From Lysobacterales bacterium (GTDB lineage: Bacteria > Pseudomonadota > Gammaproteobacteria > Xanthomonadales > Xanthomonadaceae), in contig JAGRJX010000039.1 in assembly GCA_020442545.1 (NCBI GenBank), forward strand, positions 1-13,070: DNA of 13,070 nt. Direction: 5' to 3'. The notes under the pieces were generated by a model that saw only the letters and a program-made list of their open reading frames with translations, was not told the origin of the DNA and made no database searches. Shown here one piece after another: positions 7,519 to 13,070 of the stretch (its first letter is position 1; each line of letters begins with the position of its first letter). Made by a program: the position numbers and the translations under genes.

Positions 7519-8385
7519 ATGTTCCCACTGGTCAAGATCCGTTCCGAGCGTGACCAGATGTCGGCCGTTGAGCGCCGAATCGCGGACTTCCTGCTGGACA
7601 ACGCAGGCTTGCTGCGCGACTACTCCTCGCAACAGCTGGCCAACGCGCTCGGCATCAGCCAGTCCAGCGTGGTGAAGTTCAGCCAGAAGCTTGGCTTCAA
7701 GGGCTATCCCGATCTCAAGTACTCCATTGGCGAGGCCATCGCCCGTGCCGATACTGCCGAAAACGGCCCGAACGCCGCCAGCAGCGACAGTGATGAAGCG
7801 GATGATCCGGCCTCGCAGCTTTGGCGGCGCAAGGCCGAGGCCGAACAGGCCACGCGACTGCTCAACCCACCCGATGTGCTGGCTGCCGCTGCCGCTGCCA
7901 TTTCCGGCGAGACGGAGAGCGGCGAGCGGGCGAACAAGGTGTTCCTGATCGGCTTTGGTGTTGACGACATTCACGCGCGTGCCTTCGCCATGAAGCTCGC
8001 GCTGCTTGGCATTTCGACGGTGCACAACTTTGATGCGGCGCGCATGGCCGCCAACGTTTCCAGCGTCACGCGTGGCGATGTCCTGATGGTCTTCTCCGAA
8101 CACGGCCAGCACCCGGCGCTGTGCAAGATCAGCCACTGGGTGCACGAGCATCACGGCAAGGTGGTGACGGTCAGTCGCAACACCGCAAACCCGCTGCGCG
8201 CCATGGCCGATGTTGCGCTGGTTGTGTCCGCCCACGACGAGGCTGCCGAGATCGAGCCGCTGCTCTATCAGTCCGCCCTTCACCACCTGCTGGACGGCGT
8301 TTTCCTTCAACTCTGCCAGGATCGTGTCCGCCGCGAGAACCTGCGCGCCAACCTGGATCGGATCCAGAACATGCTTGGATCATGA
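7519..8385 (+). CDS. MurR/RpiR family transcriptional regulator (HTH_6 plus SIS domain)
   Basis: A 288-aa DNA-binding regulator, probably controlling this operon. Residues 1-77 form the RpiR-type helix-turn-helix domain (SSQQLANALGISQSSVVKF at about 36-54, then KLGFKGYPDLK). An acidic, low-complexity linker follows (about 78-100), then a SIS domain (about 120-265; VFLIGFGVDD, SEHGQ, VVTVSR). SIS domains of this family usually sense phosphosugars, for example MurNAc-6-phosphate in E. coli MurR. No sugar-phosphate enzyme is encoded nearby, so the effector may differ. The start has GAGGAAGG (7501-7508) 10 nt upstream, 30 nt after the epimerase stop. The stop overlaps the next start (ATGA). Autoregulation through the palindrome at 4756-4774 is my inference. 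Confidence 0.92.
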   Translation: MFPLVKIRSERDQMSAVERRIADFLLDNAGLLRDYSSQQLANALGISQSSVVKFSQKLGFKGYPDLKYSIGEAIARADTAENGPNAASSDSDEADDPASQLWRRKAEAEQATRLLNPPDVLAAAAAAISGETESGERANKVFLIGFGVDDIHARAFAMKLALLGISTVHNFDAARMAANVSSVTRGDVLMVFSEHGQHPALCKISHWVHEHHGKVVTVSRNTANPLRAMADVALVVSAHDEAAEIEPLLYQSALHHLLDGVFLQLCQDRVRRENLRANLDRIQNMLGS

Positions 8386-9185
8386 CGCGCGCTCAAAGGG
8401 TGTCTGCCTCCGGTGCTCCTGCGCTCCTGCTGGCGCTGCTGACCGTGATCCTTGCCGCGTGTGTGGGGCCGGGTGGCAGGCGCACGGCGGCGGATGCCGC
8501 GTGGAACCAATGCCGCCAGATGGTGCTGGTGCTGACCGACGGCTGGGACGCGCCGCGGGCACGCATGTTCAGCTTCGAGCGTAGCGCTGCCAGCTGGCAT
8601 GCGGTCGCCGGACCATTTCCCGTTACTCTCGGAAGAGCTGGATCGGCGTGGGGCCGTGGATTGCACCCGTTATCGGGTGAGGGTCCGGCAAAACGCGAAG
8701 GTGACGGTCGCAGCCCGGCAGGGGTCTTTGCGATCGGCAGCGCGTTTGGCTCGGCACCCAGCGTGAACAGCGCCCTGGAATACCTGCCGATGCACGCCGG
8801 CAGCTGGTGCGTGGACGTCAGCGACAGCCCGAACTACAACCGCATTGTGGATACGGACCTGGTCGGCGCGGCAGCTGCGGCAGGCGCCAGCGAACGCATG
8901 CGGCTCGACCTGCTCGATGCGCAGGATCAGCGCTATCGCCTTGGTTTCGTGATCGAGCACAACGTGGACCAGCAACCAATGGGTGGCAGCTGCATTTTTG
9001 CGCACCTGTGGAAGGACGCAGACACGCCGACCGCAGGCTGTACCGCCATGGCCCCGGACACGATGCAACAGTTGCTGGCCTGGCTGGATCCCGTGCGAAA
9101 GCCGGTGTTCGTACTGCTGCCTGAAGCAGCGTATTGGCGCCTGCAAGCCGCCTGGAACCTTCCCCGGATCGGACCCGCATCATGA
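8382..9185 (+). CDS. Lipoprotein with a YkuD (L,D-transpeptidase-fold) catalytic domain
   Basis: A 267-aa predicted periplasmic lipoprotein. Hydrophobic residues 12-26 lead to the lipobox LAAC with C27 as the lipidated residue; V28 rather than Asp at +2 favours outer-membrane sorting by the E. coli rule. The catalytic domain resembles the COG3786 branch of YkuD proteins: H193 (IEHN), H208 in CIFAHLW and the likely nucleophile C220 in TAGCTAM, the H-x(n)-GC pattern of the fold. YkuD enzymes either crosslink or remodel peptidoglycan, or act as L,D-carboxypeptidases that remove D-Ala from tetrapeptides. In this operon a trimming role that prepares stem peptides is attractive but unproven. The ATG overlaps the regulator stop (ATGA) and no strong Shine-Dalgarno is present, so translational coupling is likely. 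Upstream in-frame extension lies inside the regulator gene and is rejected. Confidence 0.85.
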   Translation: MTRAQRVSASGAPALLLALLTVILAACVGPGGRRTAADAAWNQCRQMVLVLTDGWDAPRARMFSFERSAASWHAVAGPFPVTLGRAGSAWGRGLHPLSGEGPAKREGDGRSPAGVFAIGSAFGSAPSVNSALEYLPMHAGSWCVDVSDSPNYNRIVDTDLVGAAAAAGASERMRLDLLDAQDQRYRLGFVIEHNVDQQPMGGSCIFAHLWKDADTPTAGCTAMAPDTMQQLLAWLDPVRKPVFVLLPEAAYWRLQAAWNLPRIGPAS

Positions 9186-10426
9186 CCAACACCACTCGCA
9201 CCCTCGCGGGCCTCGGGATCGGCATCATTGCCGGCGTCACCATGGCCTGGCTGGACGGGCCGCTGGGCGAAACGCTGGCCAACCTGATCCAACCCCTCGG
9301 GCGGCTTTGGCTTAACGCCCTGCAGATGACCGTGGTGCCGCTGGTTCTTGCACTGGTCGTGGTAGGCGTCAATGCAACCCACGACGCAGCGACCTCCGGA
9401 CGCGTGGCGCGCCGCGCGATCATCAGCTTTGTCCTGCTGCTCGCCTTCGGTGCAGCCACGGCCGCGCTGCTGGCACCACCGCTACTGTCACTACTGCCCC
9501 GTGACCCGGCGTTGACCGATGCGCTCGCTGCAACGCTGCAGGGCGGCACCGCATCACCGGCACCGAACTGGTCAGACTGGTTCGTCAATATCATCCCACC
9601 CAATGCGCTTGCCGCTGCCGCCGCCAGCGCCATGCTGCCGCTGGTGGTGTTCGCACTGTTCCTCGGCTTCGCCCTGCCCCGGCTTGAAGCATCCCGCCGC
9701 CAGCTGATGCTGGCGTTCTTCCAGTCCGTGGCCGACGCGATGATCGTCATTGTGCGATGGGTCCTGCTGCTGGCACCGATCGGCGTGTTCGCGCTGATCT
9801 TTGCCGTCTGTGCGCGCTCCGGCCTGGCCATGCTCGGCGCGCTGGGCGCGTACATCGCGCTGGAAATCCTGCTGTACACCCTGGTCGGCGTGCTGGTAAT
9901 GCTGATCGCCGTGCTGCCACGACGCGAATCGCTGCTGCACTTTGCCAGAGGCATCGCGCCGGCGCAGGCAGTAGCCGCAAGCACACAGTCCTCGCTGGCG
10001 TCGCTGCCGGCAATGCTGGAATGCGCGGACAGGCTGGGCTATCGAAAACCGGTCAGTGCGCTGGTTCTGCCCATGGCCGTCACGCTTTTCCGCATCACCA
10101 GCCCGATCCAGTACATCGTGTCCGCCTCGTTCATCGCCTGGGCGCTGATGATCGACGTCAGCATCGTGCAACTCGCGGCCGGCGCGGCATTAGCGGTAGT
10201 GGTAAGCATGGGCTCGGTGGGGCTGCCGGGACAGGTGAGCTTTCTCGCCACCAATTTTCCCGTTACCCAGGCGATGGGGTTGCCGATTGGTCCGCTTGGC
10301 GTGATGCTGGCGGTGGATACGCTCCCGGACGTCTTCGCCACTGCCGGCAACGTGACCGCAGACCTCGCCGCAACCCGTCTCGTCGATGCACGCTCGTCCG
10401 ACGCATCGCCCGATCCCGGACGTTAA
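9182..10426 (+). CDS. DAACS-family cation symporter with atypical substrate site
   Basis: A 414-aa inner-membrane carrier of the glutamate/dicarboxylate:cation symporter family, with many hydrophobic segments and recognisable re-entrant loops: STQSSLASLP (about 267-276) for hairpin 1 and SVGLPGQ (about 355-361) for hairpin 2. In the last membrane helix, AVDTLPD...N...D aligns with GltPh: D379 to D390, D383 to D394, N390 to N401 and D394 to D405. However, A386 stands where GltPh has R397, which binds the acidic side chain, and the NMDGT motif of helix 7 reads LFRIT (302-306). Glutamate or C4-dicarboxylate transport is therefore doubtful; a cell-wall product such as L-Ala-D-Glu is a context-based guess. 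The start overlaps the YkuD gene stop (ATGA). It is last in the operon, and its TAA stop lies in the TTAA flanking the mobile-like element. Confidence 0.87.
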   Translation: MTNTTRTLAGLGIGIIAGVTMAWLDGPLGETLANLIQPLGRLWLNALQMTVVPLVLALVVVGVNATHDAATSGRVARRAIISFVLLLAFGAATAALLAPPLLSLLPRDPALTDALAATLQGGTASPAPNWSDWFVNIIPPNALAAAAASAMLPLVVFALFLGFALPRLEASRRQLMLAFFQSVADAMIVIVRWVLLLAPIGVFALIFAVCARSGLAMLGALGAYIALEILLYTLVGVLVMLIAVLPRRESLLHFARGIAPAQAVAASTQSSLASLPAMLECADRLGYRKPVSALVLPMAVTLFRITSPIQYIVSASFIAWALMIDVSIVQLAAGAALAVVVSMGSVGLPGQVSFLATNFPVTQAMGLPIGPLGVMLAVDTLPDVFATAGNVTADLAATRLVDARSSDASPDPGR

Positions 10427-10454
10427 GGCAGCGCTAGACAAATATCCGCCACCG
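10427..10454 (+). repeat. Left terminal inverted repeat of the MITE-like element
   Basis: It starts GGCAGCGCTAGACAAATATC directly after the symporter stop codon. It pairs with 10683-10710 with six transition differences, including a 9-bp perfect block AAATATCCG. Confidence 0.75.
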
Positions 10455-10457
10455 GCA

Positions 10458-10555
10458 TGATGTCTCAATCGTTCGCCCGTCGTGCTGCAGGCCGCAGGCA
10501 ATGCTCGCCGCCTTGGCAAGGACTGAGGCGCGGCTGGCGGGCGATTGAGACATCA
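10458..10555. repeat. Internal 14-bp perfect inverted repeat
   Basis: TGATGTCTCAATCG at 10458-10471 is exactly inverted at 10542-10555. The 70-bp interval between is GC-rich. The two arms would form a stable stem within the element. Confidence 0.75.
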
Positions 10556-10674
10556 CCCTCGTCATTTGGAATCCACCGGTTGGGCCGCGCGCCCGTCGCG
10601 CAGCTCAGCGCGCCGTCGTCTCGACAGACGGCCAGTCTGCCTTCGCCGACGCCACTCGATCCGCACGACGGGCG
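10474..10674. repeat. Internal 12-bp perfect inverted repeat, crossing the 14-bp one
   Basis: CGCCCGTCGTGC at 10474-10485 is exactly inverted at 10663-10674. Its left arm lies inside, and its right arm outside, the 10458-10555 pair, so the two pairings cross rather than nest. Confidence 0.7.
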
Positions 10675-10682
10675 TGCGGTGA

Positions 10683-10710
10683 CGGCGACGGATATTTATT
10701 CAGCGTTGCC
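10683..10710 (-). repeat. Right terminal inverted repeat of the MITE-like element
   Basis: Read inward on the minus strand it starts GGCAACGCTGAATAAATATC, matching the left repeat at 22 of 28 positions. It abuts the TTA that forms the stop codon of the minus-strand lipoprotein gene. Confidence 0.75.
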
Positions 10711-11181
10711 TTAAAGACGGCGCTCCCAGTCCGCACTCAGCAACTGCCAACCTGCAGCGTCGCGCCACGCGGTACGGATACGATAACTCGACACCCGGTC
10801 CGGTAGCAGGCCGCTACCGCCGGTCAGCACAACCTCGAGTGCAACTTTCGCTTCGCGTTGATCAGCCAGCATCCGGACATCCATCGAAACCACGCTAACC
10901 CCGACCGACTTCGATCTGAGCATCTGTGCGGCGATCAGTCCACGAAGCTGGCGGCGATCCATGCCGCCCTCGCCCACGAAGTCCTCTGCGACGCCGTCCA
11001 TGAACCCGCCGGATTCTCGGGCCTCGATGGCCGCCTGCATCGTTGCAATGCGCTCGCGCAGGCGCGTTTCCGGCGGTGCTTTGCTACAAGCGACGACCGA
11101 GATCGCCAGCACGGCGGCTATCAGCCGGCGAGCAAGCGCTGATCGGCCAATGATGCCGCACGCCCTCGAATCGTCTGCCAT
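10711..11181 (-). CDS. Small NTF2-like lipoprotein of unknown function
   Basis: A 156-aa protein with a lipoprotein signal: ARR at 17-19, hydrophobic residues 20-31 and lipobox VVAC with C32. The mature part starts with a predicted helical stretch (TRLRERIATMQAAIEARE), then VAEDFVGEGGMDRRQLRGLI and beta strands such as AKVALEVVLTGGSGLLP and YRIRTAWRDAAGWQLLSADW. This pattern resembles small NTF2-like (cystatin-like) lipoproteins that I recall from Xanthomonadaceae genomes; no function is assigned. The ATG at 11181 has only a weak purine-rich site (GCAGGGC) upstream, but no better start gives the lipobox. It converges on the symporter gene and diverges from fadD. The stop codon lies in the TTAA bordering the MITE-like element, which has not disturbed the frame. 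No link to the peptidoglycan-peptide operon is evident. Confidence 0.8.
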   Translation of the reverse strand: MADDSRACGIIGRSALARRLIAAVLAISVVACSKAPPETRLRERIATMQAAIEARESGGFMDGVAEDFVGEGGMDRRQLRGLIAAQMLRSKSVGVSVVSMDVRMLADQREAKVALEVVLTGGSGLLPDRVSSYRIRTAWRDAAGWQLLSADWERRL

Positions 11182-11294
11182 GTTGCGCCCTGCCTTGTCA
11201 GCCTTGGGGGATGATGCAATCCTTGCCTACGATAGCGCGGACGCCAACAGATGGCGGCACGCGAGGCTTTGGCAGTAGGTCTGGGAGGATCTGG
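11182..11294. other. Divergent intergenic region between lipoprotein gene and fadD
   Basis: This 113-bp gap must carry both promoters. The best rightward candidate is TTGGGG (11204-11209), 18 nt, TACGAT (11228-11233), which is weak. I see no convincing leftward promoter and no site resembling the FadR operator of enterobacteria. Confidence 0.3.
11284..11289 (+). promoter_or_regulatory. Ribosome binding site fixing the fadD start
   Basis: GGAGGA lies 5 nt before the ATG at 11295. It favours this start over the in-frame ATG at 11211, whose extra 28 residues do not look like acyl-CoA ligase sequence. Confidence 0.75.
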
Positions 11295-12959
11295 ATGAGC
11301 GAGAAGTATCCGTGGCTGGCGAACTACCCATCAGGTGTGCCGGCGGAAGTCGACATGGAGGAGTTCCGCTCCATCGTCTCCGTGCTGGAATCCTCCTGCC
11401 AGCGATTCCGCGACCGGCCGGCCTTCGAGAACCTTGGCCGCACGCTTACCTACGAGCAGATCGATGAACTCAGCGCCCGCTTCGGGGCCTACCTGATCCA
11501 CGAACTGAAAATGAAGCGCGGCGACCGCATCGCGATCATGATGCCAAACCTGCTGCAATACCCGATCGCCATCTTTGGTGCGCTGCGTGCCGGGCTTTCG
11601 GTGGTCAACACCAACCCGATGTACACCGCACGCGAATTGCAGCATCAGATGGAAGACAGTGGCGCCACCGCGATGGTGGTGCTTGACAACTTTGCTCATA
11701 CCGTCGCCCAGGTTGCCGGCCAGACCCAGCTCAAGCACATCATCACCACCGGCGCCGGCGACATGTTGAGTTTCGCCAAGGGCAAGCTGGTCAACTTCGT
11801 GCTGCGCTACGTGAAGAAGGCCGTACCGGACTTCCACATCCCGGGCGCGATCCGCTTCAAGTCGCTGCTGAACCACGGGCACAGGCTGCCGGCCGTGGAC
11901 ATCGAGTCCGGCGACATCGCCTTCCTGCAATACACCGGCGGCACCACCGGCGTGGCCAAGGGCGCGATGCTCACCCACCGCAACCTGGTGGCCAACATGC
12001 AGCAGGCCTCAGTGTGGCTGGGCACCAACATCGAGTACGGCAAGGAGGCGATCATCACCGCGCTGCCGCTGTACCACATCTTCGCGCTGACGGCGAACTG
12101 CCTGGTGTTCATGAAGTTCGGTGGCATCAACCACCTGATCACCAATCCGCGCGACATGCCGGGCTTCGTGAAGACACTGTCGCAGCTGCGTTTCACGGGC
12201 ATCACCGGCGTCAACACCCTGTTCAACGGCCTGTTGAACACGCCGGGCTTCGACAAGGTCGATTTTTCCAACCTCAAGTTCACGCTCGGCGGCGGCATGG
12301 CCGTGCAGCGCGCCGTGGCCGAACGCTGGAAGAAAATCACTGGCGTGCCGCTGATCGAGGCCTACGGCCTGACCGAGACATCGCCCGCTGCCTGCATCAA
12401 CCCGATGAACCTCACCGACTACAACGGCAGTATTGGCTTGCCGGTGCCGTCAACCGAGTGCTGCATCATGGATGAGAATGGCCAGCAGCTGCCGGTTGGC
12501 GAAGTCGGCGAACTTTGCGTGCGCGGCCCACAGGTGATGAAGGGCTACTGGAATCGCCCGCAGGACACCGCCAAGGTCATCAGCGCCGATGGCTGGCTGC
12601 ACACCGGCGACATGGCCAAGATGGACGAAAACGGCTACTTCTTCATTGTCGACCGCAAGAAGGACATGATCCTGGTCTCCGGCTTCAACGTGTATCCGAA
12701 CGAGATCGAGGACGTGGTCGCCGAAATGGATGGCGTGCTGGAAGTCGCTGCCGTCGGCGTGCCGGACGAGAAATCCGGCGAGGCGGTGAAGCTGGTGATC
12801 GTGAAGAAGGATCCTGGCCTGACCGTTGAGCAGATCAAGGCGCACTGCAGGGAAAATCTCACCGGCTACAAGCAGCCGCGCTACATCGAGTTCCGCGAAG
12901 ACCTGCCCAAGTCGAATGTCGGCAAGATTCTGCGACGCGAACTGCGTGACTCGGCCTGA
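11295..12959 (+). CDS. fadD: Long-chain fatty acid--CoA ligase
   Basis: This 554-aa cytoplasmic or membrane-associated enzyme activates fatty acids to acyl-CoA using ATP, through an acyl-adenylate, for beta-oxidation or lipid synthesis. The ANL-superfamily motifs are all present: the phosphate-binding loop YTGGTTGVAKG (213-223), YGLTE (357-361), the adenosine-binding HTGD (D439), the hinge region DRKKDMILVSGFNVYPNEIE (453-472) and the C-terminal catalytic lysine K544 (NVGKILRR). Length is close to the 561 aa of E. coli FadD, and the N-terminal KYPWLANYP is also typical of the long-chain branch. The start follows a good GGAGGA. The gene appears to stand alone, divergent from the lipoprotein gene. 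In Xanthomonas a homologue called RpfB sits beside rpfF, but no rpfF is visible here. Chain-length preference cannot be read from sequence. Confidence 0.93.
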   Translation: MSEKYPWLANYPSGVPAEVDMEEFRSIVSVLESSCQRFRDRPAFENLGRTLTYEQIDELSARFGAYLIHELKMKRGDRIAIMMPNLLQYPIAIFGALRAGLSVVNTNPMYTARELQHQMEDSGATAMVVLDNFAHTVAQVAGQTQLKHIITTGAGDMLSFAKGKLVNFVLRYVKKAVPDFHIPGAIRFKSLLNHGHRLPAVDIESGDIAFLQYTGGTTGVAKGAMLTHRNLVANMQQASVWLGTNIEYGKEAIITALPLYHIFALTANCLVFMKFGGINHLITNPRDMPGFVKTLSQLRFTGITGVNTLFNGLLNTPGFDKVDFSNLKFTLGGGMAVQRAVAERWKKITGVPLIEAYGLTETSPAACINPMNLTDYNGSIGLPVPSTECCIMDENGQQLPVGEVGELCVRGPQVMKGYWNRPQDTAKVISADGWLHTGDMAKMDENGYFFIVDRKKDMILVSGFNVYPNEIEDVVAEMDGVLEVAAVGVPDEKSGEAVKLVIVKKDPGLTVEQIKAHCRENLTGYKQPRYIEFREDLPKSNVGKILRRELRDSA

Positions 12960-12969
12960 GTCGAGGTGC

Positions 12970-12988
12970 CAGCCGTGGCGCATGGCTG
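12970..12988 (+). terminator. Weak hairpin after fadD, possible terminator
   Basis: CAGCCGTG and CATGGCTG form an 8-bp stem with one G-U pair and a 3-nt loop, 10 nt after the fadD stop. Only a poor T-rich tract (CTTCGTTG) follows, so intrinsic termination is uncertain. Confidence 0.3.
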
Positions 12989-13070
12989 CTTCGTTGCTGC
13001 GCGTCGCTGATGACCCTAGTTGTCGCATCCCGGATGATTATATAGATATAAAACGCTTTGCGCTGTTCAT

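Larger units (their letters stand above)
10427..10710. mobile_element. MITE-like non-autonomous element with TTAA flanks
   Basis: The outer 28 bp (10427-10454 and 10683-10710) are inverted repeats matching at 22 of 28 positions, and all six differences are transitions. TTAA flanks both ends (10423-10426 and 10711-10714), consistent with a 4-bp target duplication. The ends begin GGCA-CGCT and share AAATATCCG. From memory, the right end resembles the ends of IS5-superfamily elements such as IS903 (GGC...TGAATAAAT), and YTAR-type targets occur in that family. No transposase is encoded; the one open frame (10457-10714) has no recognisable protein character. It also holds two internal perfect inverted repeats. 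I cannot name the element. A large structured non-mobile repeat is the alternative. Confidence 0.68.

Noticed and set aside
6325..8310. A 661-codon open frame on the minus strand, opposite the epimerase and regulator genes
   Set aside because: It is antisense to two well-supported genes, is rich in His, Arg and Gln as expected for a GC-rich shadow frame, has no recognisable domain, and spans the boundary of two coupled genes.
8121..8381. Possible N-terminal extension of the YkuD lipoprotein
   Set aside because: The extra 87 residues lie inside the regulator gene and would bury the lipobox; the ATGA overlap at 8382 gives a clean lipoprotein start.
8818..9984. A 388-codon minus-strand frame over the YkuD and symporter genes
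   Set aside because: The Ser/Ala/Arg-rich product is a shadow of two real genes on the other strand and has no ribosome site or known fold.
10457..10714. An 85-codon open frame spanning most of the MITE-like element
   Set aside because: It reads through both internal inverted repeats into the terminal repeat, has no good ribosome site and resembles no transposase.
10418..10719. A 9-bp target duplication of the IS903 type around the MITE-like element
   Set aside because: The nine bases on each side (GGACGTTAA and TTAAAGACG) are not direct repeats. Only the 4-bp TTAA is shared.
13020..13070. AT-rich tract at the right end as a promoter, or as the start of a minus-strand gene from the final CAT
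   Set aside because: The minus-strand frame from 13070 stops after ten codons. TTGTCG at 13020 has no well-spaced -10 box. With the sequence ending here, nothing firm can be called.

Overview
The window reads as chromosomal DNA of a GC-rich gammaproteobacterium, most likely in or near the Xanthomonadales/Lysobacterales. This rests on an Oar-type TonB-dependent receptor, a FadD-type ligase and a small NTF2-like lipoprotein of a kind I associate with that order; the taxonomic call is inference. There are nine protein-coding genes, one mobile-element-like repeat, and no rRNA, tRNA or CRISPR array that I can see.

Positions 35-4657 hold a minus-strand pair. A secreted transglutaminase-fold protein (3140-4657) is followed after 19 nt by a large TonB-dependent outer-membrane receptor (85-3120), which ends at a clear rho-independent terminator (35-72). 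Positions 4658-4807 form a divergent promoter region with a perfect 7-5-7 palindrome over the rightward -10 box. Positions 4808-10426 hold a plus-strand, largely ATGA-coupled five-gene operon: an exported SH3b-NlpC/P60 endopeptidase, an L-Ala-D/L-Glu dipeptide epimerase, a MurR/RpiR-type regulator, a YkuD (L,D-transpeptidase-fold) lipoprotein and a DAACS-type cation symporter with a changed substrate site.

Together, these seven genes look like a locus for scavenging peptidoglycan stem peptides. The receptor would bring material across the outer membrane, periplasmic hydrolases (NlpC/P60, YkuD, perhaps the transglutaminase-fold protein) would trim it, the symporter would import a product such as L-Ala-D-Glu, and the epimerase would make L-Ala-L-Glu for ordinary peptidases, all under the RpiR-type regulator. 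The epimerase and endopeptidase activities are well grounded in motifs. The receptor and symporter substrates are inference from context.

Positions 10427-10710 are a 284-bp element with 28-bp imperfect terminal inverted repeats, flanked by TTAA, with no convincing gene. It sits exactly between the stop codons of two convergent genes. Beyond it lie a minus-strand lipoprotein gene (10711-11181) and a divergent fadD acyl-CoA ligase gene (11295-12959). The last 111 bases hold a weak hairpin and an AT-rich tract.
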